NCBI RefSeq assembly: GCF_963855985.1
Contig: NC_087093.1
Span: forward strand, 16,011,001-16,075,000
Source of the DNA: Ostrinia nubilalis
Taxonomy: Eukaryota; Arthropoda; Insecta; Lepidoptera; Crambidae
DNA: 64,000 bases
Direction: 5' to 3'
Below the pieces are notes generated by a model. The model made no database searches and was not told the origin of the DNA. It saw only the letters and a list, made by a program, of their open reading frames with translations. The stretch's first letter is position 1. Every line of letters begins with the position of its first letter. Positions 41,303-53,122 of the stretch are shown one piece after another. Made by a program: the position numbers and the translations under genes.

Positions 41303-41475
41303 TTCAGCCGAAAGACGCCCACTGCTGGGCAAAGGCCTCCCCCAAGGATCTCCACAAAGACTGGTCCGGCGCCGCTCGCATCCAGGCACCTTCCGCGACC
41401 TTCACCAGATCGTCGGTCCACCTAGTGGGAGGCCTGCCCACGCTAGGTCTTCCGGCTCCTGGTCGCCACTCAATG
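41303..41475 (-). pseudogene. RTE-like LINE, C-terminal coding fragment
   Basis: Minus-strand translation gives a typical LINE polyprotein end: GRPTTRWTDDL followed by VKVAEGAWMRAAP and EAFAQQWASFG. It is about 57 codons with no start. A different RTE-like subfamily from the fragments at 38246 and 55838. Confidence 0.75.
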
Positions 41476-41499
41476 GTATATCTCCGAGTGTAAAAAATG

Positions 41500-41984
41500 G
41501 ATATTTTATCTGGATTTTAAGCTAAATATTCATAAAAAAAAATTAGCTCAAATAAAAAAATACCGATCAAAAAACCTATAAAAAGTACCGTGTCATGTTG
41601 AGATCTTGTTTGCGGTCACACAACGGGACGCTGGGGACCCAAACTCGTTGATTTATATTACTCTATAGTATTGGTTTGGGTTTAAAAAGTTTTTTTTTCA
41701 CGCATTTTATACTTTATTTCTACCTATAAGTAAGTACGTATTTATGCAATTATTTATTTATTGAAAAGGAAGTCCAATTTATTATTTATTTCACTTTAAA
41801 AATGGGAAACCCTTCAAAAAATAGATTGAATCATCAGAAATTTTAATCAATAATCATCAGAATTTTTTATTGATGGTTGGGCCATCTCATCATCTTCTTC
41901 TTCTATTGAGTTGACTTTGTTTCCTCATTATTTCTCATTAAAAATCTCAATAAACCCTATTGATGTAGTTAGCCCCAATTCAAA
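41500..41984. other. Gene-free stretch
   Basis: AT-rich sequence; nothing recognised. Confidence 0.5.
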
Positions 41985-42130
41985 TTCAAATAGTTTATTC
42001 AGTATATAGGCCCTTTGTAGGGCATACATACACGTCCCAAATATAGCTTGCCCTACCACCACTTCGGGACAACATATGGGCTGGTGCTGAGAATGGGAGG
42101 AAGAAACTCAGTCACCTTCAGAAAAAGAGG
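41985..42130 (-). mobile_element. LINE 3' end
   Basis: The minus-strand tail is TTTGAATTTGAAT. The body contains TGTCCCGAAGTGGTGGTAGG. Related pieces occur at 52445-52545 (-) and around 62310-62345 and 62556-62580 (-). Non-coding 3' sequence. Confidence 0.6.
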
Positions 42131-42346
42131 CTGACTTTTTCAATTAAATACAGTAATTATAAATTGCTTACATGACACGCAATAAGTGCGAGCTAAGCAG
42201 GTAAAAAACAAGCACTCTTGTCATTTAAATAGTCGTTTAACTTTATATTATAGTATCCTTTTTTCATAATGATTTTCTTTACCTGTACCTACTTTGAACT
42301 TATGAATAGGTAGTTCTATAGGAGATTGTGGTATTTTATTAAATAC

Positions 42347-42960
42347 TAGCGGCCGCCCGCGACTTCATACGCGTGGATCCCATTTTACCCCCTTCATCTA
42401 TCTTACGCGGTTTATGTTTTTTCCCCCTAACTCCCGTTCCCGTGGGAATTTAGCAATATCCTGTTGTAACTAAGCTTTAAGTTTACTAAAGTACCTGCAT
42501 GCCAAATTTCAAGCGTCTATCTTACGCGGTTTAGATTTTTTCATACAAATGTTTTTTCCCGCTAACTCCCGTTCCCGTGGGAATTTTGCAATATCCTGTT
42601 CTAACTAAGCTTAAAGTTTACTAAGGTACCTGCATGCCAAATTTCAAGCGTCTAACTTAAGCGGTTTAGATTTTTCATACAAAAGATTTTCCCGCTAATT
42701 CCCGTTCCCGTGGGAATTCCTAAGTATACTATAACCTGCACAGGAGTATGAAAAATAATTGTACCAAGTTTCGTTAAAATCCGTCGAGTAGTTTTTGTTT
42801 CTATAAGGAACATACAGACAGACAGACAGACAAACATTTTACTGATTGCATTTTTGGCATCAGTATCGATCACTAATCACCCCCTGATAGTTATTTTGAA
42901 AATATATTTCATGTACAGAATTGACCTCTACAGATTTATTATAAGTATCTATATAGATTT
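42347..42960 (+). repeat. ACTAGCGGCCGCCCGC interspersed repeat, long copy
   Basis: The longest copy in the window (about 0.6 kb). Starts ACTAGCGGCCGCCCGCGACT and ends TTTATTATAAGTATC. It contains three internal direct repeats of CCCGCTAACTCCCGTTCCCG-like sequence (about 42425, 42555 and 42690) and a run of ACAGACAG. Shares ATCAGTATCGATCACTAATC with 15478-15645 and 50800-50860. Confidence 0.75.
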
Positions 42961-43303
42961 TAACACTATTCCCCAAGAATGACCTACCATCGGCACTTGT
43001 TTCAAGCTGCTAGGTAATACGGCATCCGGCGGCGAACGTACCACAAAGGGTGCTCAGCAAAGTGTTAATTGAGAAACTTGCTTGAAAGCTAGGAAACTAG
43101 AGCCAAAGGTTTCCTGTTATTTTGTATTAAGACCGCTACAGTATTTCCCTGGAGTCAGGATTGTTTATGGTAATACTCGAGTGGAGACCATAAACAAATT
43201 GCTTGGTAAAACTGTTTTAACTTCAAAATGGAAGAAACATAATATTATTTAGTAGTAATACAACATTATTTGCAGCCTTTCTTTTGACTTTTTATTTAAG
43301 ACT

Positions 43304-43515
43304 AGCTTTCCGCCCGCGGCTTCGCGCGCGCGGACTACATTATCTACATAATATTTTAGGGAACCCTATTTTTTTCTAAAATAAAATTTTGCCTATGTTA
43401 CTCGTGGATAATGTAACTTTCGATTTTTTTAAAAAACGGTTCAGTGGTTTTTGAGCCTATTCATTATAACCAAACAAACACACAAAGTTTTCCTCTTTAT
43501 AATATTAGTGTAGAT
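43304..43515 (+). repeat. CTAGCTTTCCGCCCGC interspersed repeat
   Basis: Starts CTAGCTTTCCGCCCGCGGCT and ends with a duplicated ATAATATTAGTGTAGAT. Same family as 46800-47020. Confidence 0.75.
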
Positions 43516-44020
43516 TATAATATTAGTGTAGATATAATAATTTCACTCAACTTTTTTTGACAGATTTTGATCAAGAAAAAAATATTCTGCACATTAAGAA
43601 AATAAATAAAATGTATTGATAATTAGTGCGGATTGATCGAGGGTATGTCATTAATAAATAATATGGCAAGTGTTATAGTTAGTTTTTCTAACATCTTCCT
43701 CGTAGACATTCTATGCAAACAAAGTCACGGCACTGTCTAGCTACTGTGACACTGAGTTTCAAAGCAAATATTGAGTGTATTTGTCTTGCTTTCTATCCAT
43801 CTGTTTGCCAGAACTGTTGGTAAGTGAGTTAGATTTCTTAATTCAGTTAGATGAAGTTCCCGAGTGACTGACTTGGATGTACAAGTATGTCTGTTGAACT
43901 GGGAATTGGTCGAACTAAACCTTTGATAGTAGTTTTAATGTCATAATCTGTTTCAATATGGATTAAGAGTTATGTTATTAGTTAAGATATATAAATTACA
44001 TGAGTAGGTAAATGATTCAC
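43516..44020. other. Gene-free stretch
   Basis: Nothing recognised on either strand. Confidence 0.5.
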
Positions 44021-44185
44021 GCCCGTATTCACAAACGATGCTTGCTTAAGTGAAGCAGCTAATCGAACGCACAGCGCTGAATATAGCTCTGTGATTGGTT
44101 CGTATGTCACCCTATGTGAACGCACAGGGTGACATACTCTCGCACTGTGAGATCTCATAGTAATGTTTGTAAATATGGGCGTTAA
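44021..44185. mobile_element. Short inverted-repeat element (MITE-like)
   Basis: GCCCGTATTCACAAACGAT at the left pairs with the right end ATGTTTGTAAATATGGGC. An internal hairpin surrounds TGTCACCCTATGTGAACGCA. No coding frame. Confidence 0.7.
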
Positions 44186-45879
44186 TGCGTTAATACATTC
44201 AGTTTAGAAAGTATTTGAGTCTCATATAACTACTTAGTTTTTATTTCTGAACATTTTTGGATATGGAGACTCATATGGAATGCGAGATTTAAAATTTAGC
44301 GTTCCATAAAAAAGTGAGAGAAACAGATCTCTAACTCTAATTTGTTATTTAGTGCATGAGCACTTACAGCTTGACGTATCAGCTGTAATGCTACACAGTT
44401 TTCGTTTTAAGTTTGAGTCTAATCGAATGTATAAGTAATAGCAACGATTTAAGTACATACCTAGCGAGCTAGAAATAAAGTATTTTCATCACAATCTAGC
44501 TTCATTTCGCGGTACATTTCACAAAAACATCCCTGGTCGTAAAGCAATCTAACTGGTTTAAAAAAAATGTATTAGGTACTACCCATGCTGGGTACATGCT
44601 TAGCTCTAAGACGCTTACAATTTAACATCAAATAACTGCATGATGCAATGAATAAATGAATCATGAATTTGTACTTATAATAGTTTTTTATTTTATTTTT
44701 TGAACAAATATATCTTGAACTACGATAGACTGCAATTACTCGTAGTTTTTTTATCCAGTATACAGAGAAACACAGTTTTTTAAACTGAACGCCTGCTTAT
44801 TTTCTTACTTCTCATTAACACTGTAGCACAACTGTAGTGTTGCTGTGATTTAATGGCAGGCGCTTGAATATTGAGTGTCCATTTGCAAGTAAACGGATTA
44901 TTAATGTGTAATGTCTATTATAACCCGTCTAATGAGAAGGCATTATGCTATACGTATGTACAGGATGTTGCGTTAGCTTATATGAATTGTTAGTTAATAG
45001 CTATCATGCACAAATTATACCTTTACGTATTTAGTTAGGTATGGGTAGTTTATTAAAAATTCTTGTGTTTTAACATACCTTTCTGTCAAATAAAATATTT
45101 CTATTCTAATATACATAAAGATGGTATTTTGTAGATTTTTGTGTGGTTTTCGACGGTTGTCAAAAATGTCTGTGGTTTGCTATAGTTCTTTAATTTATTT
45201 TTTAGATTCTAAATATTTTGGTCTTGCGTTTGTCTATGAGATAATAGTTATTGAAAAGGTATAGTTATTTCAATTTAGAGCATATTAATAATAGCATAAC
45301 TCTTTTTATACCTCATTTTATAGTTATGAGTTTTTTTTACTAAAAAACTACTACTTTACTTAAAAAGTTTAAGTAGAATACGATTTCATGAAAAAAATGC
45401 AATGGCTAAGTATATCAAAATGTATAATATTGTAACGAATTTATCAATTAGCACCCTGTACATCCACTCAGTCCCTTGGCAGGTGACAAACTCAATATGC
45501 GACAGCTGCTTCATCATCCCATTACCGCATGCTAATTGATGTCTTCGTACACCTAAGATACGATTCGAATTTATATGCCTAATAATAATTTAATATAGTC
45601 CACGACAATGGAATTGGATAATCTTGAAAATTGGATAATGATAAAAAATACTTCAAATTACATAACTTTGAAATCAAAGATATGTTTACTGAAATCACTA
45701 GATACCTAAGTTAAAAGTTCCGTGTCTTATATCATTCAGTTTTATTTTTTAGAAACTATCAGTCCCTCTGCCCTAATGTACAAGTATTAATGTAGATAAC
45801 CTAAGATATTCAATATGAGTTATTTAAACAAACCGGTCAGAAATAAATACAGTAAAAAAAAGTATTAATTCGTACTTAC
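44186..45879. other. Gene-free stretch
   Basis: AT-rich sequence with no recognisable gene, RNA or element. Confidence 0.5.
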
Positions 45880-45909
45880 GATCAAAATACTCCATCTGGA
45901 TTGCAAAAT
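45880..45909 (-). other. Candidate 30-nt mini-exon (copy 1)
   Basis: On the minus strand, T-rich sequence and ACAG precede 30 bases that are followed by GTAAGTACG. The 30 bases include ATGGAGTATTTTGATC, so they could be a first coding exon (M-E-Y-F-D) or an internal frame F-A-I-Q-M-E-Y-F-D. A near-copy lies on the plus strand at 50040-50069. No neighbouring exons were found, so a gene is not established. Confidence 0.35.
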
Positions 45910-46476
45910 CTGTAAAAAAGCAAATAAAAAATTAAACATTAAGTACCTAAAAGAAAGAAAAAACAAAACAGAAATAATATATTTTTTTCATGACATCAAC
46001 ATAATTAAGAATATTCACCAATATTGTATGCTATCGCTTGTATCTTCTAAAAAAACAAATCTCTTTGTGTTGATAGCTCTAAGATTATTCTTATGCTTAT
46101 GTATTTGCATTGAAACTCCGTGGGAATACTGCCTACAGACCTACAAATATGAATATCGTTTTATTGATCGTAAAATACCGGGTGCGAAGAGGCGAATATA
46201 GTGTGATAACGGATATTGAAAGTGGAAGGCAATATATTTTATCTTGTACAGCAAAAATATCAGAAAATCAGTAAAGATGTGACTTGAGAGCATTTTTCTT
46301 ATTTTTATTATTCATGCCTAAGGCGTCTTCAGAGTGGATTATAAAATTCAATGTAGGCGAAGCTGGTATTACTTTTATTTCGATGTAGACAGAGGGTAGA
46401 AGATACTTCCAAAATTCCAACAACTGTTTTTAGTGGAATAGTTTTCATTTATTAAACAACAAGTTAACAGTAAGAC

Positions 46477-46560
46477 AACCCAGGACCGAACCGCCTGGAG
46501 ACGCATGACGCGGAGGGCCGACCCCAAATTAAATGGGAATGGGCCAGGCAAAGTAGTAGT
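46477..46560 (+). pseudogene. RTE-like LINE C-terminal remnant
   Basis: About 24 codons reading DRTAWRRMTRRADPK then NGNGPG, the signature end of an endonuclease/reverse-transcriptase LINE protein. Flanking sequence is non-coding. Confidence 0.65.
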
Positions 46561-46799
46561 TTTCATTTATTAACTTGTGCTACATGTATTTGACTGTGTG
46601 TACCTATAAATTTAATAATTACATTATTGTATTCATGTATTATCTTTGCTTTTTAGTATCTCACTATTGGAACCGAAATTAGAAAGAATGGATTCTTTCT
46701 AATTTCGGGTATTCGCCATACGTAGGTAATTGCCATCAGCAATAAAATACGTTTTATCGTATTAAGCATTATTATATGAAATATATCATTTATAAACTT

Positions 46800-47020
46800 A
46801 CTAGCTTTCCGCCCGCGACTTCGCGTGCGTAGACTACATTATCTACATATTTTACGGAACCCTATTTTTTTCCAAAATAAAATTTAGCCTATGTTACTCG
46901 TGGCTAATGTAGCTTTCGAATGGTGAAAGAATTTTTAAAAACGTTCCAGTAGTTTTTGAGCTTATTCATTACAACCCAACAAACAAACAAAGTTTTCCTC
47001 TTTATAATATTAGTGTAGAT
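46800..47020 (+). repeat. CTAGCTTTCCGCCCGC interspersed repeat
   Basis: Starts CTAGCTTTCCGCCCGCGACT and ends CCTCTTTATAATATTAGTGT. Close to the copy at 43304. Confidence 0.75.
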
Positions 47021-47249
47021 TACAGGTAATTCCACACACATATAATTTTCGGGATAAACAGCGTTTGAATATACAAAGTGCATTGGTAAGCCAATTACGT
47101 TGGAAGCCCTTTGCGTTAAGTGTTCAGTAAATACATTTATAACGTTAGTATAGTATGTAACATGTTTGGAATTCCTAAAAAATAAAATAAAATATTATGG
47201 TAAATAATAGCAAGTATTATGTGGGCTTGTAGGTATATCAGTGTTATCT

Positions 47250-47475
47250 ATACTAATATTTTAAATGCGAAAGTACTGTAACTCTGTCTGTCTTGCTTTC
47301 ACGCCTAAACCACTGAACCGATTTTGATGAAATTTGGCATAGAGATAGTTTGAGTCTCGGAAATAGACATAGGATAGTTTTTATCCCGGTTTTTGTAAAA
47401 GAGACGTTCGCGATAAAGTTTTTCTGTGACAGACAAAATTAAGTATTATCATATTATTATACGGAAAGCTAGTAC
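47250..47475 (-). repeat. Related interspersed repeat, divergent subfamily
   Basis: The plus strand begins ACTAATATTTTAAATGCGAA and contains CACTGAACCGATTTTGATGA; it ends at GGAAAGCTAGTAC. The ends resemble the CTAGCTTTCC family in reverse orientation. Non-coding. Confidence 0.65.
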
Positions 47476-48299
47476 ATATTCTTATAAATATCATAAATCC
47501 ATTAGGTACACATAAAAAAAATTGAATTTATATTATTTATCTGATCGTGTCTTCATTAGTAAACTATTTGTTTTTGTTTGTTTGTTTAGATATACGAAGC
47601 AGAGAGATCTCACTACTGTCTAAATAAACCATAAAATAGGAATACCTATTCTTATTCGTGTTAAATTTCTACTCTATTAATTCACAGGTATTTTTAGACC
47701 AGTATCTATTGAATGAAAGGAAAAGGAATAAAAGTATATAAGTTATTTATACTTCAGTAATTATGGTGGATTTTATCTTGTTTCATCTTTTTGAAAATTA
47801 CTCTTAGGTAAATTGAGTGTACCTGTATTAAAACAAAATTCACTTGTGTTAAAATAAATATTTCTTTGAACATACCTTTTCAATGAGCCGTAGATAATAA
47901 GGCTTCTTTAGCAGTTTCTTATCACATTTCGTCACATACTCAATCAACATTCATAAAATTAACCATCGAAAATTACTGATCCATTTATCATACTAAAGTT
48001 AAAAATTAGAAATTGTTTTACTTAAACAGTATTGTAAACCACTTTATCATTATAGGTATTTAACAAAACACCATAGTTAATTTGTTAACACAGAAAAAAG
48101 CTCTAATAAGACCGAAATAATCTCGTAGACTCGTAGTCAAAGTTTCGCGTAGCTCGTAGCGCCGTAGCGGGCGTTCGCTACGGAGGCTGTGTTGAGACTG
48201 CGGCGCTACCAGAGATCGCGGGTTGAGGTCACTTGATCACTGAGCAACTTTCTTAATATGTGATCGGTGGCAGGTAATATATGTAGTTTAAAATAATAA
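47476..48299. other. Gene-free stretch
   Basis: No gene recognised. A GC-rich patch at about 48125-48235 contains the hairpin CGTAGCG...CGCTACG. Confidence 0.5.
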
Positions 48300-48510
48300 C
48301 ACTGACTTTAGTTTCATCAGTTTGTTGCGGCGCTTCTTCTCAGCACTTGCTAAATGTTGGTCTCGAAGCGCTGGTAGGGTAAAAAGATTATGAGACATGT
48401 CTCTACACGTTCATGCTCTTAAGGAGCCTCTGCTCCTTAAGAGCAAAATATTTGTAAGTACTATTTATTAGTCTAAACAAATAAAGAAATTTTGACTTTG
48501 ACTTTGATCA
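48300..48510 (+). mobile_element. LINE 3' end
   Basis: Contains CGGCGCTTCTTCTCAGCAC, a hairpin (GCTCTTAAGGAGC), AAATAAAG and a tail of TTTGAC repeats. This is a typical jockey/CR1-type 3' end; the coding part is absent. 48511-49240 downstream is unrecognised. Confidence 0.65.
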
Positions 48511-49244
48511 TCCTCAGCTGAATCATAATGGTGATGTACTCGCGTAGCTAGTTACCTGCTATAGTCATTGTACCAACAAAGGTATAAAACTAAGTCCTGC
48601 TTCCTTGACTTGAAGTTTAACAGCAAATGAACAGCGATGTTAAAAATGTATTAATTCAAGTCATACGAGATACGACGCGGAAACAAACCAAAAACGTAAT
48701 TTACACCCATTTATTTCCGTTTGACCATCTGTTACATTTTTGGGTATGAATTTATAATGGCATCACCCATCGCTTCGCACTCGACAATGGTTTCTGAAAA
48801 TGTCCCAAAATTATATTGTGGTCAACTACGAAAGGCATTTAAAATTCAGCGCAAACGACTTCTATTTGAATTAATTTCCAACCAGGTTTGAGTGTTCTGC
48901 CGCGAATTTGTGTAACTTTTGCATAATAAGGCTTTACACATTACATTTCGCAAAAAGGGAGGAAACCTTTTTGGATTATAATAAAATTACTTGTGGTTTT
49001 TTCAGGCTTTGCATTTTTCTGGTGTGAATATTAGGATTTTGAGCGAATTGCTATTTTGAATTGAATGTAGAATTTTATAAAACTTATGCTAAGATACTCA
49101 TGTATCTACCTTCCAGCATCAAGTAATCGATACTATTCTAAGTAAATTATACAATTTTGTTGAGATTCTCAGTAGTTCAGTAGGGCTGCAGTATCTGGAT
49201 TCAAATCTGAATTAGCTATCACTCAGTTGTAGTGAGTAAAAATT

Positions 49245-49385
49245 AACTTTTTTTTATCCACAACGAGGAAGCTCTTGGCCTGTACTCACCTGATGGTAAG
49301 TGACGATCAGGCCGAAGGTAGAAGCGAGCTTCACCCGGAATCCTCAACCACGGAGGAACTGGTGTATTTTATAGGATCTGGATCT
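49245..49385 (+). repeat. Interspersed repeat fragment
   Basis: CACCTGATGGTAAGTGACGA and CCTCAACCACGGAGGAACTG are hallmarks I associate with a common lepidopteran repeat; the class is not certain. Confidence 0.5.
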
Positions 49386-49477
49386 TATAGGATCTGGATA
49401 TAGGATCTCTTCATAGGTTTGGTTAGAACATTGCAGACTCATCCTCAATTAATTCAATGAGACTTACATATTTGAGC

Positions 49478-49853
49478 CGTTTGGAGTTGAAACTCTGGGC
49501 CCGTGGGGACCAAGCGCCCACAAACTGTTTCGTAAGATATCTCAGCGCTTAGTTGAGACATCTTACGATACAAAGGCTGGCCTTTACCTTGGCCAACGTA
49601 TCAGCCTTGCCATCCAGCGTGGCAATGTGGCCAGCCTTTTGGGCACCTTCCCCCAAGGTAGCGATTTAGATGAAATTTTTTATTTATAAAGCTTGTAGGT
49701 ATACATAATTTTAATTTTTACCCTTTTTTATTTAGTTATAGTTTAGTTTAGTAGTTATTTGTTACCATTTTGTTGTATATATGTATGTATAGATTATTGT
49801 TAGATTTGAATAAAAACTTACTAACTTCTTTACTATAAAAAAAAAAAAAAATC
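49478..49853 (+). pseudogene. Non-LTR retrotransposon 3' end with coding C-terminus
   Basis: A 64-codon frame from about 49497 with no start (GPWGPSAHKLFRKISQRL first, then QRISLAIQRGNVASLLGT) ends at a TAA at about 49689 and is followed by an AT-rich 3' untranslated stretch and a poly(A) run at 49838-49852. This is a 5'-truncated LINE insertion. The clade is not assigned. Confidence 0.7.
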
Positions 49854-50039
49854 AAAAAGGAATTTTGATAGCATGTTTCGGAGAGCAAATCATATCAAAT
49901 AACTATGGTAAAATCGTTAAACAAGAAATCAAGTTTAAATAAAAATGCGTATTTATTATGTCCTGATAAGTTTTGAGTTTTTGTTTTAATTCTTTTTCAG
50001 TATTTTTGTATGTTATAAATCTTATATGTTTTTTTACAG

Positions 50040-50069
50040 ATTTCGTAATCCAGATGGAGTATTTTGATG
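50040..50069 (+). other. Candidate 30-nt mini-exon (copy 2)
   Basis: TTTTTTTACAG precedes and GTAAGTGCG follows 30 bases that differ from copy 1 (45880-45909, minus strand) at only three positions. Flanking intron bases also match (CGAATTAATACTTTTT). The frame F-V-I-Q-M-E-Y-F-D is preserved. It could be a start exon of a gene on the plus strand, but no partner exon is seen to the right. Confidence 0.35.
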
Positions 50070-50446
50070 GTAAGTGCGAATTAATACTTTTTATCCCCAT
50101 ACATTAACTCATATTAACGTCTTAAGTTACCAATATTACCTGAGTACTATTTTGCGCCAAGATGGACTGGCAGTTTTTCAAAAGAATATTACTTAGATTA
50201 ATGAATATTATTAACAGGGTACTTTTTTCAACTAAGGTTCCTATTTATTTGTTTTATAAAAATCATGAATTTGTTTTATGAGACCAAGCTCTGATAATGG
50301 CGTCATTTGTTTTTTTTTTAGCACAGTGCCTCATATTATTATTGTTTCTCATCTGTTCCCTAAAGCCTCTGATCCCTTGATAAAGGAAAAAGCTTAGAAT
50401 ACAAAGTTCTTATTTAATTGATTTGAAGCACACCGAATACCTAATA

Positions 50447-51515
50447 GTCCAGTCATTTAAGCTTAAATTAGGTAAGAATCTCGGAATTCGAGATACCCAG
50501 CTGTAAGTCTGTAAATACTTGTATATTGACACCCTAAAAGTTGTCTCAAAACCTACATATGGTAGGGTGTAAGCAACTATTAAATTTTAAGGTCAAAGGT
50601 CACAAAAATCGCTTTTTTTGGAAATATCTCATTTCCTATGGGTTTTTTGCTATTTGTATTTATTATCAATATTGTAGAATACAAAATTCTCTACAAATTT
50701 TGTTCAAAAAAATTTTTTATACGGTGAACCGTTTTCGAGATAGAGGGCGGCCGCTAGTACTTATAATAAATCTGTAGAGGTCAATTCTGTACATGAAATA
50801 TATTTTCAAAATAACTATCAGGGGGTGATTAGTGATCGATACTGATGCCAAAAATGCAATCAGTAAAATTTTTGTCTGTCTGTCTGTCCGTCTGTATGTT
50901 CCTTATAGAAACAAAAACTACTCGACGGATTTTAACGAAACTTGGTACAATTATTCTTCATACTCCTGGGCAGGTTATAGTATACTTAGGAATTCCCACG
51001 GGAACAGGAATTAGCGGGAAAATCCTTTTGTATGAAAAATCTAAACGCTTAATGGAAGTTAGACGCTTGAAATTTGGCATGTAGGTACCTTAGTAAAAGT
51101 AAACAACAAGGAATTCCCGAAATTCCCACGGGAATTAGCGGGAAAATCCTTTTGTATGAAAAATCTAAACCGCTTAAGTTGACCTGAAGTGATGCAGTGA
51201 CCGCGCGCTTTCCGCACTCTATCTCGAAAACGGTTCACCGTATAAAAAAAAATATACAAAATTTGTAGAGAATTTTGTATTATACAATATTGATAATAAA
51301 TACAAATAGCAAAAAACCCATAGGAAATGAGATATTTCTAAAAAAAGCGCAAAAAAAACCGATTTTTGTGACCGTTGACCTTGAAATTTAATAGTTGCTT
51401 ACACCCTACCATATGTAGGTTTTGAGACAACTTTTAGGGTGTCAATGTACACGTATTTACAGACTTACAGCTGGGTATCTCGAATTCCGAGGTGAACTTA
51501 CTATAATGACTGGAC
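50447..51515. mobile_element. Foldback element FB3 with the same ends as FB1
   Basis: Arms of about 300 bp (50447-50748 and 51214-51515) are inverted copies. The ends read GTCCAGTCA and TGACTGGAC and are flanked by TA on both sides, as in FB1 (547-1928), although the arm sequences differ. The loop (50749-51213) is filled with fragments of the ACTAGCGGCCGC repeat. The small frames in both arms and loop are palindrome artefacts. Confidence 0.85.
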
Positions 51516-52440
51516 TATAACCCAAAGGACTGCGAAATGCAACATGCAAAGTGCAACAAAATAATATGACTTGAAAGTACGATTGCTTACTGATCTTAGA
51601 AAATGATACTCATAAGTTCAGTCTTTATTATTGCGACAATGTTGACGTGCTATCGTTTGTTGTTAGTTTAGTTTTAGAACCTTTTAATTGTAAATATGCA
51701 ATTTGCTGTGCAGTTACTATTGCTTTATAAATACTTACAAAAATAAGACTGCCCACGTTATAAACAAACTGTGTGTATACTACTCAATTTCCATTCGACG
51801 TCTAAACGCCTTGCAGCTTGCCTAGTCAGCAGTTTCGAATTTTGTGTGCTTGGTGGACGATTCCATGCACTTTTAGGGCTGCTTCTATACTTATGTCGTA
51901 GGCCGCTAATCCCGCATTCGGGTCAGGATAGGTATCCCGGAAACATTAACATTCTTCAACTGTCGGCTTACCGCAATCGGTATCACGCGGCATTTTTACT
52001 CGCCCATAATGGGGTCTTAGCATAAATTGTTTCGGGAATCCTACAGCAACATTTTATGTAAGAATAGATTCAGAAAGTTTTTTGTATTAGAGAGTTTTAA
52101 GAGGTAAGTATTATAATGTACCAATAGTTATAAATTCTTCTGTATGAAACACACAAACACTATTTATTGCCTATGTCAAACCAATAATTATAATAACTCT
52201 CCTTCTGAAAAAAGGAACTCGCCTTTACAGAAAAAATACTTAACGCTGTGAATGGGGATCAATTTACTAATTATTTTTTAAATGCAAAAAAATTGCAATT
52301 TATCTAATCCTAATTTATGAGGTACTGAACTGCTAACTTTGTAATTCAAAATTTTTGTTGTAAAACAATATTTTACTTGTTATTTTATTTCTATCCAGGC
52401 ATAAATAATAACTTACTTAATGACCACGAAATTTAATATC
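51516..52440. other. Gene-free stretch
   Basis: No gene recognised; an 84-codon frame at 51771-52025 has no family features and I do not support it. Confidence 0.45.
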
Positions 52441-52444
52441 ATTT

Positions 52445-52545
52445 AAATCAAATCAAATCTTAAAAGTTTATTAAGTAGGTACATAGGCCTTTTCCAGGGC
52501 GCTTATTACACGTCCGAAATATAGCTTGCAAATCCCAAACCCAAT
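52445..52545 (-). mobile_element. LINE 3' end
   Basis: Shares GTCCGAAATATAGCTTGCAA-type sequence with 41985-42130, with the tail (plus strand TCAAATCAAATC) at the left. Non-coding. Confidence 0.55.
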
Positions 52546-52804
52546 CCTTTCTTAAGATAACTCTTAATAACAAGCACCTAACTTCGACACTCACTCTCTT
52601 CAACTTGTAACAACTAGTTTGTAGTCTAACTTAACGTATTGCAATTAGCGACCGCTCGAAACAAATAACGATCGGACTAGTCGATGTGAACTAAATAATA
52701 TTCCGTTACAACTAGAAACTAGGACCATCGTAGTAATTAATGCTCTAGTCAACGCGAGATCGGACTAGTTACTCGCTCAAAACTGTAGCGCGCCCTCGAT
52801 GTAT

Positions 52805-52990
52805 CAGTGTGCCTACCATGAGTTTACGTTAGGTGTGCTAGCTAGCGACTGCGTAAAAAAATGACATTTAAATGTATGACATATTGTGCAGCGCCCCTAG
52901 CGGCTACTTTCAAGAAATAAAATCTTCATAGAATTTTTTGACGTATTCGCTAGCGAGCTCACCTAACGTAAACTCATGGTAGGCACACTG
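52805..52990. mobile_element. Short palindromic element (186 bp)
   Basis: The left end CAGTGTGCCTACCATGAGTT and right end AACTCATGGTAGGCACACTG are perfect inverted repeats extending through GTTTACGTTAGGTG. The interior has GCGCCCCTAGCGGC. No coding frame. Confidence 0.9.
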
Positions 52991-53122
52991 GTGGAATATA
53001 AGGGAATGAATTGGGACGTGGAACGCGGGTTTCATTTGAGCCAAAGCATACTAACGGATTCTAAATACCAAGTTGTTGATGAGGTATTTGGCTGGAGTGG
53101 TTTTGACTATAAAATTATAGTA

